In this document: piece after piece, positions 11,111 to 20,774 of the stretch
How the letters are laid out: each line of letters begins with the position of its first letter
Numbering within the stretch: position 1 is the first letter of the stretch
The notes under the pieces: generated by a model
Database searches by the model: none
Told to the model about the DNA's origin: nothing
The model's input: only the letters and a program-made list of their open reading frames with translations
Assembly: GCA_022428185.1 (NCBI GenBank)
Contig: JAKMCZ010000201.1
Location: 1 to 35,339 of the forward strand
Direction: 5' to 3'
DNA: 35,339 nucleotides
Origin: Alphaproteobacteria bacterium
GTDB taxonomy: Bacteria; Pseudomonadota; Alphaproteobacteria; RS24
Position numbers and translations under genes: made by a program

Positions 11111-11623
11111 ATGCAAAAAATAACTCTTCTGCCGGATAATTTCGATCTTGTGCTGCGGCCCAATATGTCGCTGTCGCGGCGTGGTTTTTTCTGGCTGATG
11201 GGCTTTGTGATTGGCGTGTCGCTCATTGTCGGCGGCTATTTCTGGTCACTGGGTGCGTGGCCGGTTTTCGGCTTTTTCGGGCTGGAAGTGATTTTGCTCT
11301 ATGGCGCTTTCCGCCTCAATTATCGCGCCGGTAAGCGCTATGAAACGCTGAGCATGGCTGACCGCAAACTTATTTTTGCCCAAGTCAGCGCGCTGGGTGC
11401 TGCGCGGCAATGGGAGTTTGACCCCTATTGGGTGCGCATCAAGCTGGAGCGATTTGGCAAAGATGGCGAAGATGTCGGCGCGCTGATTTTGACCAGCCAC
11501 GGCAAATATGTCTCGGTTGGGGCTTTTTTGGCTCCTGAGGAGCGCGAAACATTGGCTGCCAGTCTGCAGGCGACGCTAACCGGCTGGCGCAATGACTTGC
11601 TGCCCAATCCGGCCTCGGCTTAG
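11111..11623 (+). CDS. DUF2244 family membrane protein
   Basis: LRPNMSLSRRGFFWLMGFVIGVSLIVGGYFWSLGAWPVFGFFGLEVILLYGAFRLNYRAGKRYE, two TM segments, typical DUF2244 layout. TAG stop. Confidence 0.85.
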   Translation: MQKITLLPDNFDLVLRPNMSLSRRGFFWLMGFVIGVSLIVGGYFWSLGAWPVFGFFGLEVILLYGAFRLNYRAGKRYETLSMADRKLIFAQVSALGAARQWEFDPYWVRIKLERFGKDGEDVGALILTSHGKYVSVGAFLAPEERETLAASLQATLTGWRNDLLPNPASA

Positions 11624-11627
11624 TTTT

Positions 11628-12245
11628 TTATCGCGCTAAAATATCTTTTGAGGTTATCGCGGCTTGCGCGTCCATTTGATAGACATAAGGCACGCCGGTA
11701 TCGATATTGACGTCCAATATTGCCTCGGCGCTTAGCCCCTCAAGGCGCATGAGCAGGGCGCGCAAGCTATTGCCATGCGCGGCGATGAGAATGTTTTGCC
11801 CGGCCTTGATAAGCGGCACAATGGTCGCTTCGTAATAAGGCAAAACGCGCTCAGCCGTATCCTTCAGGCTTTCGCCTCCGGGTGGTGGCGTGTCAAAAGA
11901 GCGCCGCCAAATATGCACTTGCTCATCGCCCCATTTCTCGCGCGCATCATCTTTATTGAGACCGGCTAAATCACCATAATCGCGCTCATTAAGGGCCTCG
12001 TGCTTTGTCGTCGGCAAATCTGTTTGTCCCTGCCGGCTCAATAAAAGCGTCAGGGTTTTTTGCGCGCGTTGTAAATTGGAGGTAAAGGCGCAGTCAAATT
12101 CCAGCCCGGCGGCTTTTAACGCTATGCCGGCGGCGCGCGCCTCACCAATCCCTTGTTCGGTCAAATCCGGGTCACGCCAGCCGGTGAACAGGTTTTTCTC
12201 ATTCCACACGCTTTGCCCGTGACGTACCAATACCAAATGGCTCAT
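11628..12245 (-). CDS. gpmA: 2,3-bisphosphoglycerate-dependent phosphoglycerate mutase
   Basis: [54 protein letters not shown] at 12245 preferred to TTG at 12248. Confidence 0.95.
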   Translation of the reverse strand: MSHLVLVRHGQSVWNEKNLFTGWRDPDLTEQGIGEARAAGIALKAAGLEFDCAFTSNLQRAQKTLTLLLSRQGQTDLPTTKHEALNERDYGDLAGLNKDDAREKWGDEQVHIWRRSFDTPPPGGESLKDTAERVLPYYEATIVPLIKAGQNILIAAHGNSLRALLMRLEGLSAEAILDVNIDTGVPYVYQMDAQAAITSKDILAR

Positions 12246-12284
12246 CAATTCGTCCTTTCGCCGATCCTGCTTAAATGTGAGGGG

Positions 12285-13082
12285 CTAAAGGCCCAACACG
12301 TCCTGCATGGTGTAAAGCCCTTCGGGTTGATCCTTGGCCCAAAGAGCGGCTGTTAGTGCGCCGCGCGCAAAAATATCGCGGTCTTCGGCGCGATGGGAGA
12401 GGCGGATTTGCTCGTTCTGCCCCGCCAAAATAACCTCATGATCGCCAACCACTGAGCCACCGCGCAAAGCAGCAAAGCCGATAGCGCCCTTTGCGCGCGG
12501 GTCTGAAATGCCGTCGCGCCCGCTTTCGCGCAGTGCGTCAAGCGTTGCGCCGCGCCCATTGGCGGCGGCATCACCCAATAATAAAGCCGTGCCTGATGGC
12601 GCATCGACTTTATGGCGATGGTGCATGTCGAGAATTTCAATATCCCAATCGGGGCCCAATTGCGCCGCCGCTTGTTTAACCAAACCGGCCAGAACATTGA
12701 CGCCGAGGCTCATATTGCCCGATTTGACAATTCGCGCATGGCGCGCCGCAGCCGCGATTGCTTGGTCTTGCGTGCTGTCAAAGCCGGTGCTGCCGATAAT
12801 GTGGACAATGCGCGCTTGGGCAGCCAATGCGGCCAGTTCGCTGCTGGCGGCAGGCGTGGTGAAATCAATGACCCCATCGGCATCGGCCAAAAGCGCCAAC
12901 GCGTCATCGCTGACGCTCAGCCCAAGCTTTTCGCCACCGGCCAATAAGCCCAAATCAGTGCCCAGCGCGTCGCTATTGGCGGCTTCCAGTCCGCCAACCA
13001 GCTCCAGCGCGTCATGCGCAGCGATTAATTTTATCAGCACCCGGCCCATGCGACCGGCGCAGCCATTTACAATCAGTTTCAT
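12285..13082 (-). CDS. dapB: 4-hydroxy-tetrahydrodipicolinate reductase
   Basis: [51 protein letters not shown]. Confidence 0.96.
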   Translation of the reverse strand: MKLIVNGCAGRMGRVLIKLIAAHDALELVGGLEAANSDALGTDLGLLAGGEKLGLSVSDDALALLADADGVIDFTTPAASSELAALAAQARIVHIIGSTGFDSTQDQAIAAAARHARIVKSGNMSLGVNVLAGLVKQAAAQLGPDWDIEILDMHHRHKVDAPSGTALLLGDAAANGRGATLDALRESGRDGISDPRAKGAIGFAALRGGSVVGDHEVILAGQNEQIRLSHRAEDRDIFARGALTAALWAKDQPEGLYTMQDVLGL

Positions 13083-13127
13083 GGATTTGATATAGCAGGG
13101 TTCGCCGCTGGGCTCTATTGCTTTGCG

Positions 13128-14255
13128 TCAGCTTTTTTCAGCGCGGTCGGTGAAGGCTGCTAAATCAGGATAATTGGCGTCATCGAGACTGTCAGCGAAA
13201 GCCTCAAAACGCTTTTTCTGCTCGCGCGACAAGCCGGTCGGAATTTCAACCTCGATTTGCACATATAGGTCGCCATAATTGCGCGCCCGCAAAACCGGCA
13301 TGCCCTTGCCGCGCAAACGGAATTGTTGGCCTGAATGGGCTCCGGCGGGAATCGATAGCTTGACGGCCTTATTGCCCATAAGCGGCACATTTACCGTGCC
13401 GCCGCGCACCGCAATATCAAATGCGACCGGCATGGCGCAAAATAAATCAGCCCCCTCGCGTCGCAAAATGCCATGCGGGGCAATATTGACGAATACATAG
13501 AGATCGCCATAGGCAGCCCCATTGGGGCCGGCATTGCCTTCCCCCGATAGGCGAATACGCGTGCCGTCCTCGACACCGGCGGGAATGGCGACCGATAGAT
13601 TGCGGCTTTCGCGGGTCTGGCCGCCGCCGCGACAATCGCCGCATGGGTCACCAATAACTTGTCCGCGCCCCTGACATTGATGGCAAGGTCGCTCAATGGT
13701 GAAAAACCCTTGCTGCGCCCGCACTTTGCCATGCCCCTGGCAAGTGCCGCATGTGGTCGGTTGGCTGCCCGGTTTTGCGCCTGAGCCCCTACATGTGCCG
13801 CAGGCTGCGGCGCGGGTCAGATTAACTTGCCGCTCGGTGCCGTCATAGGCTTCTTGCAGACTGATATCGACTTGCGTGCGCAAATCATCGCCGCGTTGTG
13901 GTTGGCGGCGACCTTGCCCCGGCCCACCGCCGCGCCCGCCGAAGAACTCTTCAAATATATCGCCAATATCGCCAAAACCGGAGAAGCCGCCCTGCCCGCC
14001 AAAACCGCCTTGTCCACCCGCGCCGCCTTGTTCAAAAGCGGCGTGACCGAACTGGTCATAGGCGGCGCGCGACTGGTCATCTTTGAGCACATCATAGGCC
14101 TCTGAAACGTCCTTGAACTTTTGTTCGGACGCTGCATCGCCGGGATTGACATCGGGATGATATTGTTTGGCAAGCTTGCGATAGGCCGATTTCAGCTCGG
14201 CCGTGCTGGCCGAGCGGTCAACGCCTAGCTGGTCGTAATAATCGGCTTTGGCCAT
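13128..14255 (-). CDS. dnaJ: Chaperone DnaJ
   Basis: J domain with HPD (KQYHPDVNPGD), Gly/Phe region, four CxxCxGxG-type zinc repeats, C-terminal domain. Confidence 0.98.
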   Translation of the reverse strand: MAKADYYDQLGVDRSASTAELKSAYRKLAKQYHPDVNPGDAASEQKFKDVSEAYDVLKDDQSRAAYDQFGHAAFEQGGAGGQGGFGGQGGFSGFGDIGDIFEEFFGGRGGGPGQGRRQPQRGDDLRTQVDISLQEAYDGTERQVNLTRAAACGTCRGSGAKPGSQPTTCGTCQGHGKVRAQQGFFTIERPCHQCQGRGQVIGDPCGDCRGGGQTRESRNLSVAIPAGVEDGTRIRLSGEGNAGPNGAAYGDLYVFVNIAPHGILRREGADLFCAMPVAFDIAVRGGTVNVPLMGNKAVKLSIPAGAHSGQQFRLRGKGMPVLRARNYGDLYVQIEVEIPTGLSREQKKRFEAFADSLDDANYPDLAAFTDRAEKS

Positions 14256-14287
14256 GCCGCCTCCTCCGGGCTATTCACGCGTGCCCG

Positions 14288-16246
14288 TTAAGAGGCTTTT
14301 TGATCGCCATCACCTTCATTATCGCCATCATCGGCGCTTTCGGTATCGCTATCGGCAACTTCTTCAAACTCTGCATCAACCACATTGCCATCATCGCCGC
14401 CTGCGCCATCATTGGCCGCATCATTAGCGGCGGTCTCAGCCTGTTGTGCCTGATAAACCGCCTCGCCGATTTTCATTGCCGCTTGCGACAGGGCTTGCGC
14501 CTTCTCATTGATGGCGGTCATATCCTCGCCCTCAAGCGCGGTTTTCAGCTCGCCAATCGCTGCCTCGGCGGCGTCCTTATCGGCTGCTTCAATCTTGTCT
14601 TCATTATCGGCAATCGATTTTTCAGTGGCGTGAATAAGCCCTTCGGCATTATTGCGCGCCTCGACCTGCTCGCGGCGTTCTTTATCAGCCGTTGCATTGG
14701 CCTCGGCATCTTTGACCATTTGCTCGATATCGTCATCTGACAATCCGCCTGAGGCCTCGATGCGAATGGCTTGCTCTTTGCCCGTTGCCTTATCGGCAGC
14801 CGACACATTGACCAGCCCGTTAGCGTCAATATCGAACGTAACTTCGATTTGCGGCACGCCGCGCGGTGCCGGCGGGATACCCTCCAAATTGAACTGACCG
14901 AGATTTTTATTATCTGCGGCCATTTCGCGTTCGCCTTGATAAACGGCGATGGTCACGGCCGATTGATTGTCGTCAGCGGTTGAGAAAACTTGGCTCTTCT
15001 TGGTCGGGATGGTGGTGTTGCGGTCAATCAATCGGGTAAATACACCGCCCAGCGTTTCAATGCCCAACGATAAAGGCGTGACGTCCAAAAGCAGCACATC
15101 TTTAACATCGCCTTGTAAGACACCGGCTTGAATTGCCGCGCCCATGGCGACAACCTCATCGGGATTGACGCTCATATTCGGCTCTTTGCCAAACACGTCT
15201 TTAACGAATTCGCGAATGCGCGGCATGCGGGTTTGTCCGCCGACCAGCACCACTTCGTCAATTTCAGATAGCGACACACCGGCATCTTTCACCGCCGCTT
15301 CGCATGGCGTGCGGGTGCGCTGCACCAGACTTTCCACCAGTCCCTCAAAAGCCGCTTTGGTCAATTTCAAATTCAAATGTTTCGGCCCGCTGGCATCAGC
15401 CGTAATAAACGGCAGATTGACCTCGGTTTGAGCGGCTGACGATAATTCGATTTTGGCCTTTTCCGCCGCCTCTTTCAGGCGTTGCAAGGCCACTTTATCG
15501 CCGCGCAAATCAATGCCGCTGTCTTTTTCAAATTCATCAGCCAAATGCTCAACCAATGCCATATCGAAATCTTCGCCACCCAAAAACGTGTCGCCATTGG
15601 TTGATTTGACTTCAAACACGCCATCGCCGATTTCCAGAATGGACACGTCAAATGTGCCGCCGCCCAAATCGTAAACCGCAATAGTTTGACCTTCATTTTT
15701 ATCCAGCCCATAGGCCAGCGATGCTGCCGTTGGCTCATTGATGATGCGCAGAACTTCAAGACCGGCAATTTTGCCAGCATCTTTGGTTGCTTGGCGTTGC
15801 GCATCATTAAAATAGGCGGGCACGGTGATGACCGCTTGAGTGACGCTTTCGCCCAGATAATCTTCGGCGGTTTCCTTCATTTTTTGCAAAATAAAGGCCG
15901 AGACTTGCGACGGTGAGTATTTTTCGCCATTGGCCTCGACCCAGGCATCGCCGCCATCGGAGGCAATAATTTCAAACGGCACCATTTCTTTGTCTTTTTG
16001 TGTTGCCGCATCGTCAAAACGCCGCCCGATAAGCCGCTTAATGGCAAATAGCGTATTTAGCGGATTGGTGACCGCTTGGCGTTTGGCCGGTTGACCGGTT
16101 AGGCGCTCGCCATCTTCGCTAAAGCCAACCATTGAAGGCGTGGTGCGCGCGCCCTCGGCGTTTTCAATCACCCGCGCGCTGCTGCCATCCATTACCGAGA
16201 CACAGCTATTGGTGGTGCCCAAATCAATTCCAATTACTTTGCCCAT
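14288..16246 (-). CDS. dnaK: Chaperone DnaK (Hsp70)
   Basis: [73 protein letters not shown] 8 nt upstream of ATG 16246; the GTG at 16255 overlaps the SD and is unlikely. Confidence 0.98.
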   Translation of the reverse strand: MGKVIGIDLGTTNSCVSVMDGSSARVIENAEGARTTPSMVGFSEDGERLTGQPAKRQAVTNPLNTLFAIKRLIGRRFDDAATQKDKEMVPFEIIASDGGDAWVEANGEKYSPSQVSAFILQKMKETAEDYLGESVTQAVITVPAYFNDAQRQATKDAGKIAGLEVLRIINEPTAASLAYGLDKNEGQTIAVYDLGGGTFDVSILEIGDGVFEVKSTNGDTFLGGEDFDMALVEHLADEFEKDSGIDLRGDKVALQRLKEAAEKAKIELSSAAQTEVNLPFITADASGPKHLNLKLTKAAFEGLVESLVQRTRTPCEAAVKDAGVSLSEIDEVVLVGGQTRMPRIREFVKDVFGKEPNMSVNPDEVVAMGAAIQAGVLQGDVKDVLLLDVTPLSLGIETLGGVFTRLIDRNTTIPTKKSQVFSTADDNQSAVTIAVYQGEREMAADNKNLGQFNLEGIPPAPRGVPQIEVTFDIDANGLVNVSAADKATGKEQAIRIEASGGLSDDDIEQMVKDAEANATADKERREQVEARNNAEGLIHATEKSIADNEDKIEAADKDAAEAAIGELKTALEGEDMTAINEKAQALSQAAMKIGEAVYQAQQAETAANDAANDGAGGDDGNVVDAEFEEVADSDTESADDGDNEGDGDQKAS

Positions 16247-16298
16247 AACGGTCACTCCTGTTGAGCCGGCCCTTTCGACCGGTTTTCATATTCTGCGG

Positions 16299-16330
16299 CT
16301 GATATAGGAAGCGGTATGCCGCCCTACAAG
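16299..16330 (-). promoter_or_regulatory. Putative RpoH (sigma-32)-type promoter for dnaK
   Basis: Minus strand CTTG (16327-16330) - N18 - CCTATATCAG (16299-16308). Matches the alphaproteobacterial heat-shock consensus CTTG-N17/18-CYTATnTnnG as I recall it; about 50 nt upstream of dnaK ATG 16246. Confidence 0.6.
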
Positions 16331-16347
16331 CCCCGTTGTCATTAATT

Positions 16348-16962
16348 TCAATCTTTGGCAATGCCGACTTTGGCCGGACGCAAAAGCCGTTCTTCCATCA
16401 TATAGCCGGTTTCTATAATTTCGATGATGGTGCCGTTTTCTTGCCCGGTGCCGGGCGCTTCAAACATCGCTTCATGCATGTTCGGGTCAAATTTTTCGCC
16501 CATTGGGACAAGCGGCGTTACCTTATGGCGCGCCAAAGCGGCCAGTAAATCACGCTCAGTGGCGGCAACACCGTCGAGCAGGCCGCGCATCGCATCTTGC
16601 GTGTCTTGAGTGTTTTGCTCGTCGCCCTTTTCGCCATCTTGCTGGTTAATGTCTTGCATGGCTTTGAGCGCGCGCTGCAAATTATCGGCGACGCCCAACA
16701 TATCGCGGGCAAAGCTCATGGCACCGAATTTAAGCGCTTCGCCGCGATCGCGTTCAGCGCGCTTGCGGGTGTTTTCAAGTTCAGCCAGCGTTCTTAAAAG
16801 CTGGTCATTAAGCTCGGCCACGCGGTCTTCAGGGCTTGGCGCGGCGGCTTCTTCAGCCTCGACTTCAGCCTCAGTTTCAGTCTCAGTCTCTATATCTGCA
16901 TCTTCGCCCGCTTCGGCAGCGATAACTGTCTCGTCTTCTTCGGGTTTGTCATCTTGGCGCAT
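16348..16962 (-). CDS. grpE: Nucleotide exchange factor GrpE
   Basis: ELNDQLLRTLAELENTRKRAERDRGEALKFGAMSFARDMLGVADNLQRAL; EKFDPNMHEAMFE; GYMMEERLLRPAKVGIA. Confidence 0.96.
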   Translation of the reverse strand: MRQDDKPEEDETVIAAEAGEDADIETETETEAEVEAEEAAAPSPEDRVAELNDQLLRTLAELENTRKRAERDRGEALKFGAMSFARDMLGVADNLQRALKAMQDINQQDGEKGDEQNTQDTQDAMRGLLDGVAATERDLLAALARHKVTPLVPMGEKFDPNMHEAMFEAPGTGQENGTIIEIIETGYMMEERLLRPAKVGIAKD

Positions 16963-16989
16963 TTAAAAGCCTCTCGCTTATAGGTGACG

Positions 16990-17021
16990 CTTAGTTAGGG
17001 TGCGCGCGCCAGAAAATCAAG
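16990..17021 (-). promoter_or_regulatory. Putative RpoH (sigma-32)-type promoter for grpE
   Basis: Minus strand CTTG (17018-17021) - N18 - CCTAACTAAG (16990-16999); one mismatch to CYTATnTnnG; same spacing as the dnaK candidate; 27 nt upstream of grpE ATG. Confidence 0.45.
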
Positions 17022-17036
17022 CGGGCAAATCTGGCA

Positions 17037-17062
17037 CTCAAAATGGGTTCTCAAAATGGGGT
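17037..17062. repeat. 13-bp tandem repeat x2 (CTCAAAATGGGtT / CTCAAAATGGGGT) in the hrcA-grpE gap
   Basis: Direct reading: ctcaaaatgggtt ctcaaaatggggt. Confidence 0.85.
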
Positions 17063-17091
17063 GAAGGACGGATTGAAAACCAGGCGGAAAA

Positions 17092-18162
17092 TCAGCCTTT
17101 GCGATGCGATAAAATATTGGTGACCAGCTTGGCCGTATGGTCAACCATGGGCACCAGCCGCGCATAATCGGCGCGGGTCGGGGCAATCACGCCGACCACG
17201 CCAACCAGCGAGCGGGTATCATCTTGATACGGGCCGATGATGAGCGATGAGCCCGAAAGTGAAAAAAGCGGCGTTTGGGCCCCGATAAAAATCTTCACCC
17301 CATTGCCGGTTTCAGCCTCCGATAACAGGGCGACCAATTCTTTTTGGCGGTCGAGGTCGGCAAATAAATGGCGCACGCGCTGCAAATCTTCCATTGCCTC
17401 AACATCGTTCAATAAATGGTCGCGGCCATGCACAATCAGTGATTTGGCGACCATATCGCTATTGCTGCCGGCGCGTTCGGCATTATCACGAATGAGCCCA
17501 CGGGTTATTAAGTCAGCGGTCATCTGCCCTAATGCGCCCTCCAGCCGCGCGCTTTCGGCCTCGCTGTCGCGGCGCAATTCGCCCAATGTGCGCCCGCGCA
17601 ACCGATGGTTCAAATAATTGCCGGCCTCAATCAGCTTTTGCGGGGCGAGACCCGGCGGGCGCGGGATAAGCCGGTTTTCCACCTGATTGGTATCATCGAC
17701 CAATATCACCAGAATTTGCTCCTCGGAAATCGCAACAAATTCAATATGTTTAATCGCTCGCTCGGCCAGTGGCGCGACCACCAGACCGGTGCAGGCGCTT
17801 AATCCGGACAGGCCTTCAAGCGCTTGCTTCAGCATGTCTTCCATGCTTTCGCCGCCGCTCAGTTCGGGGGTCATGGCGGCGCGCTCGGCGGCGCTCAAAT
17901 CACCGAATTGCATCATGCCGTCGATAAATAAGCGTAAGCCGCTATCGGTCGGCAGACGACCGGCGGACACATGCGGCGCGTATAAAAGCCCCATCGCCTC
18001 AAGCTCAGCCATAGCCGAGCGAATGCTGGCCGGTGACAGCTTTTCGTTCAGCACATCGGCGAGGTTTTTTGAGCCAATCGGTGCGCCGGTTTCCAAATAG
18101 GTTTCGACAATATGGCCGAAAATGGCGCGGGCGCGGCGGGTCAAATCATCAAGCTCGGTCAT
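17092..18162 (-). CDS. hrcA: Heat-inducible transcription repressor HrcA
   Basis: LTRRARAIFGHIVETYLETGAPIGSKNL; LSPASIRSAMAELEAMGLLYAPHVSAGRLPTDSGLRLFIDGM; GVVGVIAPTRADYARLVPMVDHTAKLVTNIL. Confidence 0.96.
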   Translation of the reverse strand: MTELDDLTRRARAIFGHIVETYLETGAPIGSKNLADVLNEKLSPASIRSAMAELEAMGLLYAPHVSAGRLPTDSGLRLFIDGMMQFGDLSAAERAAMTPELSGGESMEDMLKQALEGLSGLSACTGLVVAPLAERAIKHIEFVAISEEQILVILVDDTNQVENRLIPRPPGLAPQKLIEAGNYLNHRLRGRTLGELRRDSEAESARLEGALGQMTADLITRGLIRDNAERAGSNSDMVAKSLIVHGRDHLLNDVEAMEDLQRVRHLFADLDRQKELVALLSEAETGNGVKIFIGAQTPLFSLSGSSLIIGPYQDDTRSLVGVVGVIAPTRADYARLVPMVDHTAKLVTNILSHRKG

Positions 18163-18271
18163 GCGGCCGAGTTTAGGTGAGGCAGGCGCGCTTGCCCATA
18201 GCTTTATTGCCCGCCTCTTGCTCCGATGCGGCTAAGGCGTTAGATAAAGGCCGAAAGCGAAAGGATTTGCC

Positions 18272-19009
18272 ATGACCGTCACCCGCCCCTCGGGCCGCGC
18301 CGCCGAAGCCATACGCGCCGTCAGCCTTGAAACCAATGTTTCGAAACATGCCGAAGGCTCGTGCCTCGTCAAGTTTGGCGACACGCATGTTTTGTGCACC
18401 GCCTCTCTGGAAACCCGCGTGCCACCCTGGCTGCGCGGACAAGGGCGCGGTTGGGTAACGGCTGAATATGGCATGTTGCCGCGCGCCACGGGCGAGCGCA
18501 TGCGCCGCGAAGCCAATGCCGGTAAACAATCGGGTCGCACGCAAGAAATCCAGCGGCTTATCGGGCGCTCTTTGCGCGCCGTGGTTAATTTGCAAGCGCT
18601 GGGCGAGAACCAAATTTCGCTCGATTGTGATGTTATTCAGGCTGATGGCGGCACCCGCACCGCGTCGATAACCGGCGCTTGGGTGGCGCTTTATCAATGC
18701 GTCGAGAAAATGAAAACCGACGGGCTTATTTCGACACCGGTGATGGGCGGGGTAATCACCGACCAGCTGGCGGCGTTGTCTTGCGGCATTTACAAAGGTC
18801 TGCCGGTGGCTGATTTGGATTATGACGAAGACAGTGTTGCCGATACGGACGGTAATTTTGTCATGACCGGCAGCGGCAAAATGGTTGAAATTCAAGCCAC
18901 GGCAGAGGGTGCAGCTTTTGAAGAAGCTGAGTTCCAAGCGCTTTTGGGTCTTGCCAAAGCCGGCATTAGCGATTTGGTTGCATTGCAAAAGCACGCGGTC
19001 GGTCTCTGA
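18272..19009 (+). CDS. rph: Ribonuclease PH
   Basis: [69 protein letters not shown]. Confidence 0.97.
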   Translation: MTVTRPSGRAAEAIRAVSLETNVSKHAEGSCLVKFGDTHVLCTASLETRVPPWLRGQGRGWVTAEYGMLPRATGERMRREANAGKQSGRTQEIQRLIGRSLRAVVNLQALGENQISLDCDVIQADGGTRTASITGAWVALYQCVEKMKTDGLISTPVMGGVITDQLAALSCGIYKGLPVADLDYDEDSVADTDGNFVMTGSGKMVEIQATAEGAAFEEAEFQALLGLAKAGISDLVALQKHAVGL

Positions 19010-19629
19010 TGGCACGGCTTTTCAATGATGAAAAGCTGATTGTCGCCAGCCATAATAAAGGCAAGCTGGTTGAAATAGCCGATTTATTGACGCGGTTTGA
19101 TGTCGAAACCATTGGCGCAGATGAGCTTGGCCTGCCCGAGCCGGAAGAAACCGGCGAGACTTTTATTGCCAATGCCGAATTAAAAGCGCTGGCTTCGGCA
19201 ACCACTGCCGGCCTGCCGGCATTGGCCGATGATAGCGGGTTGGCGGTCGATGCGCTGGACGGCGCGCCCGGTATATATTCGGCGCGCTGGGCGCAAACCG
19301 CCAATGGGCGCGATTTTGATTTCGCCATGCATAAAGTCGAAATGGCGCTGAACCGAAAACCCGACGCGTTGCGCACGGCGCGGTTTATCTGCGCTTTGTC
19401 GCTGGCTTGGCCCGACGGCCATGTTGAAAGTTTTGAGGGCAAGGTCGATGGCACGCTGGTCTGGCCGATGCGCGGCAAGAACGGTTTCGGCTATGATCCG
19501 GTGTTTTTACCCGAAGGCGGCGATTTAACTTTCGGTGAAATGCAACCGGCGGCGAAACACGCCATGTCGCATCGCGCCGATGCGTTTGAGCAATTGGTCG
19601 GCGGCTGTTTTGCCGACCGCATTAAATGA
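19009..19629 (+). CDS. rdgB: Non-canonical purine NTP pyrophosphatase (RdgB/HAM1)
   Basis: [68 protein letters not shown]. Confidence 0.96.
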   Translation: MARLFNDEKLIVASHNKGKLVEIADLLTRFDVETIGADELGLPEPEETGETFIANAELKALASATTAGLPALADDSGLAVDALDGAPGIYSARWAQTANGRDFDFAMHKVEMALNRKPDALRTARFICALSLAWPDGHVESFEGKVDGTLVWPMRGKNGFGYDPVFLPEGGDLTFGEMQPAAKHAMSHRADAFEQLVGGCFADRIK

Positions 19630-20774
19630 CGACGCATTTGCAAGGACTCGGCGTATATTTGCACTGGCCGTTTTGCACCGCCGTGTGCCCATATTGCGAT
19701 TTCAATGTTTATGCGGCGCATAAGAACAAGGCCAGCGACGCAGACTGGTTGACCGCCTATCGCGCTGAGTTGAGCCACGCCCATAAACTGCGCCCGCACG
19801 GTCAAGTCGAGACGGTGTTTTTCGGTGGCGGCACACCATCTTTAATGCCGGCCAAAATGGTGGCGGCAATTTTGACCCATATTGATGCGCTTTGGGGGTT
19901 GGCGGCGGGGGCTGAAATATCGCTCGAAGCCAATCCGATGAGCGCGCCGCGCCCGCATTTGCAAGAACTGGCGGCGGCGGGCATTACCCGTCTATCTTTG
20001 GGGGTGCAGGCGTTTGACGATTCGGCGTTGAAATTTTTGGGTCGCACGCATAATGCCGATGAGGCGCGCGGCGCATTTTCGGCAGCGCAGGCTATTTTCA
20101 GCTCGGCCTCCTTCGATTTGATTTATGCGCGCCCCGACCAGCGGGTTGAGGAATGGCAAACAGAACTGGACGCGGCTTTGGCTTTGGGGCCGCAGCATAT
20201 GTCGCTTTATCAATTGACGCTGGAACCCGACACGCCGTTTTTTGCGCGCGCGGCGCAAGGCAAGCTTATCCCTCCCGATGAAGATAGTGCGGCGACACTT
20301 TATGAGGTGACGCAAAGCCAATGCGCCGCCGCCGGTCTACCCGCTTATGAGATTTCCAATCACGCCCAAGCAGGCCATGCGTGTCGGCACAATCAGGCGA
20401 TTTGGCAGGGCGGTGATTATGTGGGCATAGGCCCGGGCGCGCACGGTCGGGTAACCATTGACGGGCAAAAACACGCCAGCCTAGCCGAAGCGCAACCGCA
20501 AAATTGGCTGGCTGCTTGCCAAGCTGACGGGCATGGCTGGCAACTGCAAAAGCTGGACGACAAACAAGTGTCGGAAGAGGCGATTATGCTGGGCTTGCGA
20601 TTGGTCGAGGGTCGCCCTTTGCGTGCGCTGGCTGAGGCCGGTTTCACGCCCGATGCGGCGCGGCTGAAGGCGCTGCAAAATGACGGCTTGCTGGTGGCGC
20701 GCGATGATGTGCTGCAAGCCAGTGAAAAGGGGCGGCTTTTGCTCGATTATATTATCGGGCGTTTATTGGCGTAA
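19626..20774 (+). CDS. hemW: Radical SAM HemW (coproporphyrinogen III oxidase-like)
   Basis: [19 protein letters not shown] (CxxxCxxC), [37 protein letters not shown]. Confidence 0.94.
   Translation: MTTHLQGLGVYLHWPFCTAVCPYCDFNVYAAHKNKASDADWLTAYRAELSHAHKLRPHGQVETVFFGGGTPSLMPAKMVAAILTHIDALWGLAAGAEISLEANPMSAPRPHLQELAAAGITRLSLGVQAFDDSALKFLGRTHNADEARGAFSAAQAIFSSASFDLIYARPDQRVEEWQTELDAALALGPQHMSLYQLTLEPDTPFFARAAQGKLIPPDEDSAATLYEVTQSQCAAAGLPAYEISNHAQAGHACRHNQAIWQGGDYVGIGPGAHGRVTIDGQKHASLAEAQPQNWLAACQADGHGWQLQKLDDKQVSEEAIMLGLRLVEGRPLRALAEAGFTPDAARLKALQNDGLLVARDDVLQASEKGRLLLDYIIGRLLA

Noticed and set aside
12508-13095. 195-aa plus-strand ORF antisense to dapB
   Set aside because: Ser/Ala/Pro-rich shadow of dapB; no family features.
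17028-17062. Possible CIRCE element upstream of grpE (GAGTGCCAG on the minus strand)
   Set aside because: Only one half-site resembles CIRCE; the expected inverted TTAGCACTC half 9 nt away is absent.
18173-19015. 280-aa minus-strand ORF antisense to rph
   Set aside because: Mirror of a well-supported RNase PH gene; low-complexity, Arg/Ala/Gly-rich translation without recognisable motifs; typical shadow ORF in GC-rich DNA.
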